From: Cytophagaceae bacterium
GTDB lineage: Bacteria; Bacteroidota; Bacteroidia; Cytophagales; Spirosomataceae
Direction: 5' to 3'
Length of the DNA stretch: 47,608 bases
Assembly (NCBI GenBank): GCA_024642485.1
Contig: JAHEAY010000236.1
Span: 1-47,608 of the forward strand
Shown: positions 17,597-24,933 of the stretch, one piece after another
Numbering within the stretch: the stretch's first letter is position 1
Layout of the letters: every line of letters begins with the position of its first letter
Translations under genes and position numbers: made by a program
The notes under the pieces: model-generated
What the model was told of the DNA's origin: nothing
Databases searched by the model: none
Seen by the model: the letters and a program-made list of their open reading frames with translations, nothing else

Positions 17597-17610
17597 CAAG
17601 CTTCGGCTTG
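17597..17610 (+). other. UUCG-tetraloop hairpin in tRNA-Lys leader
   Basis: CAAGC-TTCG-GCTTG: a 5-bp stem closed by the very stable C(UUCG)G loop, ending 2 nt before the mature tRNA 5' end. It may assist 5' processing; that is inference. Confidence 0.6.
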
Positions 17611-17612
17611 AT

Positions 17613-17685
17613 GATTCCGTAGCTCAGTTGGTAGAGCAATACACTTTTAATGTATGGGTCCTGGGTTCGAATCCCAGCGGGATCA
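17613..17685 (+). tRNA. tRNA-Lys (TTT)
   Basis: A 73-nt cloverleaf: acceptor GATTCCG with CGGGATC, anticodon stem ATACA/TGTAT with loop CTTTTAA (anticodon TTT), T-arm CTGGG-TTCGAAT-CCCAG. CCA is not encoded. Confidence 0.97.
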
Positions 17686-17695
17686 CTTCTAAATT

Positions 17696-17728
17696 TAAAA
17701 AGCCTGCAATTAATTGCAGGCTTTTTTG
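17696..17728 (+). terminator. tRNA-Lys terminator
   Basis: AGCCTGCAA-TTAA-TTGCAGGCT, a perfect 9-bp stem extended by A-T pairs, followed by six T. Confidence 0.85.
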
Positions 17729-17762
17729 TTTCTTTTGGATTTGGAATAATTAAATGTATTTA

Positions 17763-18383
17763 TCACGGTATCATCCACTGAAAAGAATCTAGTTTGTAAT
17801 CAAAGAAAGCTCTACGATGGCCAGCATGGTTTAGCCACAGCCAATCGATTGATTCAACCATGATTGAGACGATGCCAAAATTCTGTTGACCTACTTCACT
17901 TTCCAACATCGTAAAGTTTTCCTGTTCGATATGTTCTGCTAATCCACTTGTGGGTGCTAATGCAAAGCTCGATGGAATAAAATCAGTTAGATAACACTTT
18001 CTGCTACTTAAGGTCGTTTTATTCCATGCTTCGGAAGTAATTTCATTATTGAAATGGAGTAAAGCTTTTCCTTTTACCCTTAATTGAATTCGTTCGGATG
18101 CATCATAAAATAAGGCACTAATTGAATCATTTTGGGCTAATTCAGTCCATTTATTACTTCTAATATCGGTGTGAAAACGCAATTCTCTTTCAGATGGAAT
18201 AGCCTTACGTAGAACAATGGTGCGTATACTGACTTCATTTTGATTTAGCGTTGCGATGCAAGGTGTATGAAAAGCATCTTTACTTTTTGTTGCGCCGATG
18301 ACCAATCGATCCCAAGATTCCCTTTCTAGTTCCTTTAAGCTGTAAATTAGATTGTTGTATTGCATGAAGTCCTTCTTATCCAT
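17763..18383 (-). CDS. Pyridoxamine 5'-phosphate oxidase-like flavoprotein
   Basis: 206 residues, close to PdxH size. A split-barrel FMN-binding fold is suggested by FHTPCIATLNQNEVSIRTIVLRKA, LRFHTDIRSNKWTELAQNDSISALFYDASERIQLRVKGKA, and the C-terminal WLWLNHAGHRRAFF. The last keeps a family arginine pair but differs from true PdxH (R-L-H-D-R style motif not seen). It probably binds FMN or F420-like cofactors; the substrate is unknown. ATG alternatives are at 18383 and 18365. Confidence 0.8.
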   Translation of the reverse strand: MDKKDFMQYNNLIYSLKELERESWDRLVIGATKSKDAFHTPCIATLNQNEVSIRTIVLRKAIPSERELRFHTDIRSNKWTELAQNDSISALFYDASERIQLRVKGKALLHFNNEITSEAWNKTTLSSRKCYLTDFIPSSFALAPTSGLAEHIEQENFTMLESEVGQQNFGIVSIMVESIDWLWLNHAGHRRAFFDYKLDSFQWMIP

Positions 18384-18516
18384 CGACTGATTAGTATGTT
18401 CATTTATTCAACTCGATTATATATACTTTGTTTTCAAGTTACAGATATGCTGTCCCCTCGCATTGATCCTCTTGGTATTGTTATCTATTTATTTTCTTAT
18501 TGCACGAGTGTAGTCA

Positions 18517-18547
18517 AATTAAAAGAGCCTCCCGAATGGAAGGCTCT
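18517..18547 (-). terminator. Terminator of the esterase gene
   Basis: On the minus strand AGAGCCTTCC-ATTC-GGGAGGCTCT (10-bp stem with one G-T pair) is followed by TTTTAATTT. It begins 10 bp after the esterase stop. Confidence 0.8.
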
Positions 18548-18557
18548 GAAATCCTTT

Positions 18558-19751
18558 TTAAAAGATCATCTTCGCGAATTCGGATAAATAAACCCGCCAA
18601 TTTGTCCAGGTATGTCCCCCTTCGCTTTCGCGGTATACGTAACGAAACGCATGCTCGTCCAATTTTTTACGCATGGTTACGACACTTTCCATCAAGAAAT
18701 CGTCTTTACCACATGCGATCCAGTACAACGCCGGATTGGCCTTTTTTAAGCCTTCGATTTGTTGGTCTCGTTGGGATGCGTCTACTTTCACGCCAAACCG
18801 ACTTAAATCCGCAAAGCCCATACTCATGACGCCGATGTAATTGAATAAATTAGGATGTTCAAAGGACGTATTGATGGTTTGTAATCCGCCCATACTCAGG
18901 CCCGTTAAGGCTCTGCTTTCCTTGTTTTTTTTCACCCGGTAGTGATTTTCAATGAATGGAATCACATCCGCCACCAAACTTTTTTCGAATAACATACTTC
19001 CCATGCCTCCTACTGGCAAATTAGCTACAGGTATGTTGGGACTAATTACATTGGCCGCTACTTGATTTGGATTTCCGTTGGTCATCACCACAATCATGGG
19101 TTTTGCTTTACCCGCATTGATTAAATTGTCCAAAATGTTGGCAGCTACTCCTAAGGTTGGCCAGGCTTCCTCATCGCCCCCTCCCCCATGCAAGAGGTAT
19201 AAAACAGGGTAAGACGCTTTGGAATCCTCATATCCCGGAGGCGTATAAACCTGCATTCTGCGCGTTAAATTAAGGGTTTTGGAATCATACCAAACTTGAT
19301 GCATACTCCCTTTGGGGCCAGTTTTAGCCCAATATAAATCGGATGCGGAGCCTGCTACATATAGAAGGCTTTCCGTTCTAAACGTACCGTCACGGGCAAC
19401 TTTTAAATTCGAGGGGTCCAAGGTTGTCACACCGTCCACGATGAATGTATAGCCATATAATTCCGGCGCCATGGCAGGAATTTTGGTAGACCAAACGCCT
19501 GAGGCGTCTTTTACGAGTTCGACTAATTGCCGACTAGCCCCTTGCCCATTAGGATTTGGGACCATGGCCATCCAGTTACCTGATAATTTAACAGACGAAG
19601 CGGCCGGAGCTTTCAATCGGAAAATAACATCGTTTGATTGGGTAATTTCTGGCGAAATTAAACGTTCCACTTGCCCCACTTCCTGGGCAAAGGTTTGAAA
19701 CGACAGACATGCTGCTAGCGCAGCCAAAAGCTTGAATTTGTATCTTTTCAT
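18558..19751 (-). CDS. Secreted esterase, alpha/beta hydrolase of the CE1/enterochelin-esterase type
   Basis: About 397 residues from MKRYKFKLLAALAACL with a signal peptide ending near FAQEVG. The N-terminal Ig-like (E-set/CBM48-like) domain to about residue 125 contains VIFRLKAPAASSVKLSGNW. The esterase domain follows, with YPVLYLLHGGGGDEEAW, the nucleophile elbow GLSMGG, an acidic region, and a late His in SEGGHTWTNW. This layout matches bacterial feruloyl/acetyl-xylan esterase-like enzymes acting on plant polysaccharide side chains. The exact substrate is not knowable. A -7 box at 19776-19769 supports the start at 19751 over the upstream ATG at 19781. Confidence 0.9.
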   Translation of the reverse strand: MKRYKFKLLAALAACLSFQTFAQEVGQVERLISPEITQSNDVIFRLKAPAASSVKLSGNWMAMVPNPNGQGASRQLVELVKDASGVWSTKIPAMAPELYGYTFIVDGVTTLDPSNLKVARDGTFRTESLLYVAGSASDLYWAKTGPKGSMHQVWYDSKTLNLTRRMQVYTPPGYEDSKASYPVLYLLHGGGGDEEAWPTLGVAANILDNLINAGKAKPMIVVMTNGNPNQVAANVISPNIPVANLPVGGMGSMLFEKSLVADVIPFIENHYRVKKNKESRALTGLSMGGLQTINTSFEHPNLFNYIGVMSMGFADLSRFGVKVDASQRDQQIEGLKKANPALYWIACGKDDFLMESVVTMRKKLDEHAFRYVYRESEGGHTWTNWRVYLSEFAKMIF

Positions 19752-19768
19752 TTTAAATAGGTTTTTTT

Positions 19769-19817
19769 CAAATGTAGTCAATTTGTAACAGATTATGGTT
19801 TATTCCCATATTATGGG
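19769..19817 (-). promoter_or_regulatory. Esterase promoter and upstream palindrome
   Basis: Minus strand TACATTTG (19776-19769) matches TAnnTTTG, with transcription near 19764. A perfect 13-bp palindrome CCCATA-T-TATGGG at 19805-19817, about 30 bp upstream of the -7 box, is a candidate activator or repressor site. No clear -33 TTG is present, as expected for an activator-dependent promoter. Confidence 0.45.
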
Positions 19818-19896
19818 ATTAACTAAATATTCAAAAACCGAATAACAATCTAGTATTATGTTGGCTACCTTGTTGGCCTAATAAATCATATCCTCC

Positions 19897-20133
19897 ATGT
19901 TATTCCTCCGCAAATACAGCATCACCTTCTGCGTTATCCTGGATTCACTCATTTGCCTAACGCTTCCACGTGGGCATGATTTTGAGGAGCCTAAATTATA
20001 TGTGCACGTGGTCACATTGATGGCTATTGTGCTTTTGGCCTATGTGAATCGAGCCTATGTTACCTTCCATTGGAAGTCGGCTTTAATCATGCTTATACTG
20101 CTGACATGCTTTTTTCTTTATGTGAAAATATGA
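19897..20133 (+). CDS. Small predicted membrane protein
   Basis: 78 residues with three hydrophobic stretches (ITFCVILDSLICLTL, VVTLMAIVLLAYV, ALIMLILLTCFFLYVKI) and the motif LPRGHDFEEPKLYVHV between the first two. It stands alone on the plus strand between two minus-strand genes. Similarity to known families is not recognised. The hydrophobic segments and the absence of any opposite-strand gene favour it being real. Confidence 0.5.
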   Translation: MLFLRKYSITFCVILDSLICLTLPRGHDFEEPKLYVHVVTLMAIVLLAYVNRAYVTFHWKSALIMLILLTCFFLYVKI

Positions 20134-20145
20134 ATGTTATTGTAA

Positions 20146-20183
20146 CAAAAAGAATCCCAACAACCTTATAGCTGTTGGGATTC
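20146..20183 (-). terminator. Terminator of the giant surface-protein gene
   Basis: GAATCCCAACA and TGTTGGGATTC pair over 11 bp. On the minus strand the stem is followed by TTTTTG. It lies 58 bp after the stop. Confidence 0.7.
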
Positions 20184-20240
20184 GTAATTGATTATTAAAG
20201 TACTCGGTCAAAAAGGCCGATTGCTAGTTAGGCGAATTAA

Positions 20241-23200
20241 TTAAAGACTCACTAATTTCCCTTGCACGACATCATTTCCTTGGCGGAAAAGGAAGATAAA
20301 TGTTTGGGAAATTTGGCCTTCAGGGATTGCGAACTCAATTTTTTGTTCCTCCCCTGCTTGTAATAAGCCTTCAAAAACAGTGGCAACTTTCATTCCTGAA
20401 ACATTGTATACATCTAGGCTTGCCTGTCCCGTGTACCGTGGAGTCATTGAGAACGTTAATGTACCTTTAAATGGATTCGGGTATGCTTGAACGGATTGAA
20501 TCGTTTCAGTTTGTTCTTGCACCACACGCGACATGGTTTTGATTTCAACGGAATTCGTTGTTTGGCTGCTAATTACAACTCTTCCTTGGTCGAAAGCATT
20601 GTTAATCATATCCACCGTCGTGAAAATATCCGATAAGCTAGGATCATTCGAACCTAATGTTCCCGCAAGTGCCGAATTAGCCAAATCCAATAATTGACCC
20701 ACTGTTTTATTAACCAATTTCGATGCCACTTTGAATTCTTTGGTATCTGAATAGTTAATGTTGCTCGTTGGGCAGATTAATTTGGCTGTTGTAAATGAAC
20801 TTGGCATTCTGAATCCAGCTAAACCTGTGGAAGTTTGTTTATTGATCCACAAAGTAATCGTTTGGGAAAGAAGGTTGTTGGTAATCTTTCCGTTTGAGGC
20901 TAATGGGGAGTTTTTGGCACCTAAATAATCTTTGCTGTAAGACCAACCTATCGTTTTGTTAGCGCTTAAAGCTGCAGGCGTTCCACCACCAGGTAACATT
21001 TTGAATATATTTTCACTTGTGATATCGGTTGGATAAAGCGTAAATGATTTTCCTCCCGTTGCCCCAAATGTAACAGATGTTACCCCTGAAAATGCGGCCA
21101 ACAATTTGTTTTTGGTAGTTGATCCATCACAAGCAAGTCCTCCCACGTTACCATAATAACCTTGCGTGTATGTCGCAAATTTGGCACATTCTGTCACAGT
21201 TACCGTAAAACTAGCAGTCGCGGAACAACCATCCGTTGTGCCCGTTGCTGTATACGTAATCGTATTTGTTGGGCTGATAGAAAGTAAGTTTCCTTGTTGG
21301 CCTCCAGTTGACCAAACGATACTTGTAGCTCCCGTTGCTGTTAGCGAAACGGTCTCACCTGCGCAAATGGTATTATTTCCGGAGATTAGGATGTTCGGAA
21401 GTGCTTTCACAGTAATTAATGTGCTTGCGCTTGATGAACAACCGTCTAAAGTTCCCGCAACTGTATAAGTTGTGTTTGTTACAGGATTTACGCTTATTTC
21501 AGCACTTGTTTGGCTTCCAGGCGTCCAAAGGTAAGATGTTGCATTCCCTGTCGCATTAATCGTTACGGTTTCTCCCACGCAGATTGATTTATCTGGAGAG
21601 ACTGATACAGTAGGGAGCGCTTTTACTTTGATGGTGATGCTGTTGCTGTTTTTACACGAATTTGCATCTGTTCCTGTTACGGTATATGTTACGGAACCAA
21701 CGTTTTGCTTGAAAGCCTGGTTGTTTGTTACAAAAGGATCCCAAGAATATGAAGTTGCTCCTGAACCGTATAAAGTTACACTTGTTCCGTCGCATACTTC
21801 TGTTGCGGTGGCATTTGCAACGACTTTTGGTAATTCGTTAACTGTTACTTCAACATCTTTTGAAGCAGAACAAGAGTGAATATCCGTACCCGTTACGGTA
21901 TACTTCGTTGTTGTTTCAGGCTTAACACTAATAGTAGCACCTGTTTCGGTTGTCGACCAAACATATGAATTAGCGCCAGAAGCTGTTAGATTAGTTGAGT
22001 TTCCAATACATATTGCTAAATCAGAAGTAAGACTGATTATAGGCAAAGCATTTACTGTTACCTCTACATCTTTTGAAGCAGAACAAGAGTGATTATCCGT
22101 ACCCGTTACGGTATACTTCGTTGTTGTTTCAGGCTTAATACTAATAGTAGCACCTGTTTCGGTTGTCGACCAAACATAAGAATTAGCGCCAGAAGCGGTA
22201 AGATTAGTTGAGTTTCCAATACATATGGCTAAATCAGAAGTAAGATTGATTATAGGTAAAGCATTTACTGTTACCTCTACATCTTTTGAAGCAGAACAAG
22301 AGTGATTATCCGTACCCGTTACGGTATACTTCGTTGTTGTTTCAGGCTTAACACTAATAGTAGCACCTGTTTCGGTTGTCGACCAAACATAAGAATTAGC
22401 GCCAGATGCCGTAAGATTAGTTGAATTTCCAAAACAAATAGCTAAATCAGAAGTAAGACTTATTGTTGGTAATTCATTTACTTTTATCGTTTTAGTTGCT
22501 GTATTGGTACAGCCTAGATTATCTTTTCCGGTAACGGTATATATCACGGTACCTACGTTTTGCTTGAAAGCAACATTATCTGAAACCAAATGATCCCAAG
22601 TATATGAAGTGGCTCCAGAACCATATAAGGTTACACTTGTACCATCACATACCTCAGTTTCAGATGCATTTGCTACGACATTAGGTAATTCGTTAACTGT
22701 TACTTCAACATCTTTTGACGCTGAACATGAGTTTAAATCGGTACCTGTTACAGTATATTTCGTTTTTGTTTCAGGCGAAACGCTTATAGTTGCATTTGTT
22801 TCAGTTGTTGACCAAAGATAAGAATTAGCCCCACCAGCAGTAAGGGTCGCTGATTTTCCAAAACAAATAGCTAAATCGGAAGTCAGGCTGATTGTAGGTA
22901 ATTCATTTACTTTTAGCGTTTTAGTTGCTGTATTTGTACAACCCTTATTGTCTGTTCCGGTAACGGTATATGTCACTGTACCAACGTTTTGTTTGAATGG
23001 TGCATTATTTGTGACTACAGGATCCCAAGTGTAATTAGTCGAAGGCGAACCCGAACCAAACAAGGTAATACTAGTTCCGTCACACACTTCAGTAGCGGAG
23101 GCATTTGCAACGACAGTTGGCAAAGCTAGCACTGTCACAGTTGTTGTTGCTGTGTTCACACAACCTTTCCCATCTGTTCCAGTAACGGTATATGTCACAG

Positions 23201-24539
23201 TACCAACGTTTTGTTTGAATGGTGCATTATTTGTGACTACAGGATCCCAAGTGTAATTAGTCGAAGGCGAACCCGAACCAAACAAGGTAATACTAGTTCC
23301 GTCACACACTTCAGTAGCAGAGGCATTTGCAACGACAGTTGGCAAAGCTAGCACAGTCACTGTGATTGTTGCTGTGTTCACACAACCTTTTCCATCCGTA
23401 CCGGTAACAGTATAGGTTACGGCTCCAACGTTTTGTTTGAATGCAACGTTATCAGTTACATCTGGACTCCAAGTATAAGTTGATGCGCCCGAACCATACA
23501 AAGTAACATTATTACCGTCGCAAACTTCTGATTTAGAGGCATTGGCTACGACAGTTGGCAATGCCAACACAGTAACCTTCACATTTTCTGAGGTCGAACA
23601 CCCATTACCGTAAGATAATGTATAAGTTAAAGTAAGTTCTCCAGCGGTTGACGAAGATAATTTTCCATCACTAATAGTTCCCGTTCCGGACGCTATTGAC
23701 CAAACACCATCTTTTTTCTCAGAGTTAATGAGAGCACTTAAGTTGGTAGATCCCCCTGCACAAAAGCTTGCTGGACTTAAACTAATACTAGGTTTGGCAT
23801 CAACAATCACAGTAAATTTCTCGGTAAATGATTCACAATCACTGACCTGATAAGTTACCTGGTATTGATAGGTTCCCGGAACCGCATTCGTGATGCTGTA
23901 TGTGTTGGAATTATTAGATATACTGGCATTATCCTTCTTCCAGACATAATTCGTAAATCCAGAAGCAGCTTGTAAATTAATCGATCCGCCTTCACAAATT
24001 TGTTTGATTTGTGTTTCAGCAATGTTTGAGGCTAATTTTGGCACTTTGGTAGAGACAACGATACATGATTCGTCATTGTTTCTTCCTTGGCCGTTGCCAA
24101 ATTTGAGAATGCTTTGGCCATCAACAAGGATGTATTTGCCTTTTAGGGTCGCCCGGTAATAATTGATTTTAGCTATTGAAGATCCTGAAAATTTCAAGAA
24201 AGATCCAAAGGTTTGGCAAGCCTGTGTACTTCCATCTGCTGTTGTGCTTGGGATTGTACTCCAGTTGACATTGTCGGCAGAGTTCTCTACCGTTAAGTTA
24301 CTTCCCGTGGGCAGACAGAAATTTTGTATCACAAAATGACTCAGCCCGGTATTGTTTGTTGTTTGTTCTACTTTCCAAACAATGACCGTGTAATCCCCGC
24401 TTTCTGTTAGAGTGGGATCTGAAATAGTAAATCCTTGTGCATGCACATGATTTTGGAAGCCGAGTAATCCACTTATAGTTAGTGCGAATACGGCCATAAG
24501 CTGTGTGAAGTGCTTTTTCATACGATTTTGGTTGAACAT
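20241..24539 (-). CDS. Giant secreted Ig-repeat surface protein with type IX secretion tail
   Basis: 1432 residues (an ATG at 24521, MKKHFTQLMAV, is an equally likely start). A signal peptide ends near VHAQG. An N-terminal domain to about residue 180 is followed by roughly twelve Ig-like/PKD-type repeats of 70-85 residues. Each has a Cys near the start and the end (ATEVCDGTSITLFGSG, YTVTGTDGKGCVNTATITVTV). A unique domain spans about residues 1110-1320, and the C-terminal sorting domain reads VQAYPNPFKGTLTFSM to the final KLVSL. The C-terminal domain is the type A signal for type IX export and cell-surface attachment. It probably acts in adhesion or biofilm. A long structured leader precedes it. 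Confidence 0.92.
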   Translation of the reverse strand: MFNQNRMKKHFTQLMAVFALTISGLLGFQNHVHAQGFTISDPTLTESGDYTVIVWKVEQTTNNTGLSHFVIQNFCLPTGSNLTVENSADNVNWSTIPSTTADGSTQACQTFGSFLKFSGSSIAKINYYRATLKGKYILVDGQSILKFGNGQGRNNDESCIVVSTKVPKLASNIAETQIKQICEGGSINLQAASGFTNYVWKKDNASISNNSNTYSITNAVPGTYQYQVTYQVSDCESFTEKFTVIVDAKPSISLSPASFCAGGSTNLSALINSEKKDGVWSIASGTGTISDGKLSSSTAGELTLTYTLSYGNGCSTSENVKVTVLALPTVVANASKSEVCDGNNVTLYGSGASTYTWSPDVTDNVAFKQNVGAVTYTVTGTDGKGCVNTATITVTVLALPTVVANASATEVCDGTSITLFGSGSPSTNYTWDPVVTNNAPFKQNVGTVTYTVTGTDGKGCVNTATTTVTVLALPTVVANASATEVCDGTSITLFGSGSPSTNYTWDPVVTNNAPFKQNVGTVTYTVTGTDNKGCTNTATKTLKVNELPTISLTSDLAICFGKSATLTAGGANSYLWSTTETNATISVSPETKTKYTVTGTDLNSCSASKDVEVTVNELPNVVANASETEVCDGTSVTLYGSGATSYTWDHLVSDNVAFKQNVGTVIYTVTGKDNLGCTNTATKTIKVNELPTISLTSDLAICFGNSTNLTASGANSYVWSTTETGATISVKPETTTKYTVTGTDNHSCSASKDVEVTVNALPIINLTSDLAICIGNSTNLTASGANSYVWSTTETGATISIKPETTTKYTVTGTDNHSCSASKDVEVTVNALPIISLTSDLAICIGNSTNLTASGANSYVWSTTETGATISVKPETTTKYTVTGTDIHSCSASKDVEVTVNELPKVVANATATEVCDGTSVTLYGSGATSYSWDPFVTNNQAFKQNVGSVTYTVTGTDANSCKNSNSITIKVKALPTVSVSPDKSICVGETVTINATGNATSYLWTPGSQTSAEISVNPVTNTTYTVAGTLDGCSSSASTLITVKALPNILISGNNTICAGETVSLTATGATSIVWSTGGQQGNLLSISPTNTITYTATGTTDGCSATASFTVTVTECAKFATYTQGYYGNVGGLACDGSTTKNKLLAAFSGVTSVTFGATGGKSFTLYPTDITSENIFKMLPGGGTPAALSANKTIGWSYSKDYLGAKNSPLASNGKITNNLLSQTITLWINKQTSTGLAGFRMPSSFTTAKLICPTSNINYSDTKEFKVASKLVNKTVGQLLDLANSALAGTLGSNDPSLSDIFTTVDMINNAFDQGRVVISSQTTNSVEIKTMSRVVQEQTETIQSVQAYPNPFKGTLTFSMTPRYTGQASLDVYNVSGMKVATVFEGLLQAGEEQKIEFAIPEGQISQTFIFLFRQGNDVVQGKLVSL
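21840..22478 (-). repeat. Three tandem 213-bp repeats within the surface-protein gene
   Basis: The same word (ACATCTTTTGAAGCAGAACA) recurs at 21853, 22066 and 22279, exactly 213 bp (71 codons) apart. The units are nearly identical at the DNA level, including synonymous sites, which indicates recent duplication or gene conversion. Each encodes one ICIGNSTNLTASGANSYVW-type Ig module. Confidence 0.88.
22961..23342 (-). repeat. Two 222-bp repeats within the surface-protein gene
   Basis: A stretch of about 140-160 bp is almost identical at an offset of 222 bp (74 codons). It contains CCAACGTTTTGTTTGAATGG, and ends at GGCAAAGCTAGC, which occurs at 23119 and 23341. A third, more diverged unit follows to about 23560. 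Confidence 0.8.
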
Positions 24540-24571
24540 GGAGTAATTTTTTTAGGGCAATATTTTTTAAC

Positions 24572-24814
24572 CCTCAAAAAATGCCATTTTTTCATTTTTT
24601 GAGGTGAAAACTCAAGCATAGCATGATGCTTCATGCGCTGGCTTGAAAAATAAAAAGTTTTAAAAACTGAACTAGGGGGAAATAGCAAAAAACGACCACA
24701 TAGCTGTGATTATAGGCTTTGGAGCCATTTTTTACATGTTTTTAAGGGAGGAACTAGGGAGTCTAGCAGCTTAACTGCTGACTCGGTAGAATCCGATGGG
24801 ATTTTTTTCATCGG
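24572..24814 (-). promoter_or_regulatory. Hairpin-rich long leader of the surface-protein gene
   Basis: This gene-free stretch holds successive inverted repeats: CCGATG/CATCGG (24793-24814), GAGTC-t-AGCAG/CTGCTGACTC (24759-24784), nested TCAAGC/GCTTGA around GCATGA/TCATGC (24612-24646), and a perfect 12-bp CCTCAAAAAATG/CATTTTTTGAGG (24572-24604) ending 32 bp before the ATG. On the plus strand AATCC-GATG-GGATT plus seven T (24790-24808) would work as a terminator. No known riboswitch is recognised. Confidence 0.5.
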
Positions 24815-24845
24815 GGAGTTTAAATTGCAAAAAAAATGGTAAATG

Positions 24846-24853
24846 CAAAAATA
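24846..24853 (-). promoter_or_regulatory. -7 box for the surface-protein gene
   Basis: Minus strand TATTTTTG fits TAnnTTTG. Transcription near 24841 would give a leader of about 300 nt. No -33 TTG is seen. Confidence 0.4.
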
Positions 24854-24933
24854 AAAATTAAGAATATTTATTTAACGGTCATTTTTTGCTATCATTTTGT
24901 GAATTTTTTAATTTTTATTTAATTGATAATCAA

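Noticed and set aside
17553-17753. 66-residue open frame across tRNA-Lys
   Set aside because: It contains the whole tRNA and its terminator, so it is not a protein gene.
18360-18829. Overlapping plus-strand frames between the flavoprotein and esterase genes
   Set aside because: One crosses the esterase terminator and the other lies mostly inside the esterase gene; neither shows protein-like patterns.
21166-21468. 100-residue open frame antisense to the surface-protein repeats (similar ones at 21628 and 22609)
   Set aside because: These recur with the repeat units, which shows they are shadows of the repeated codons.
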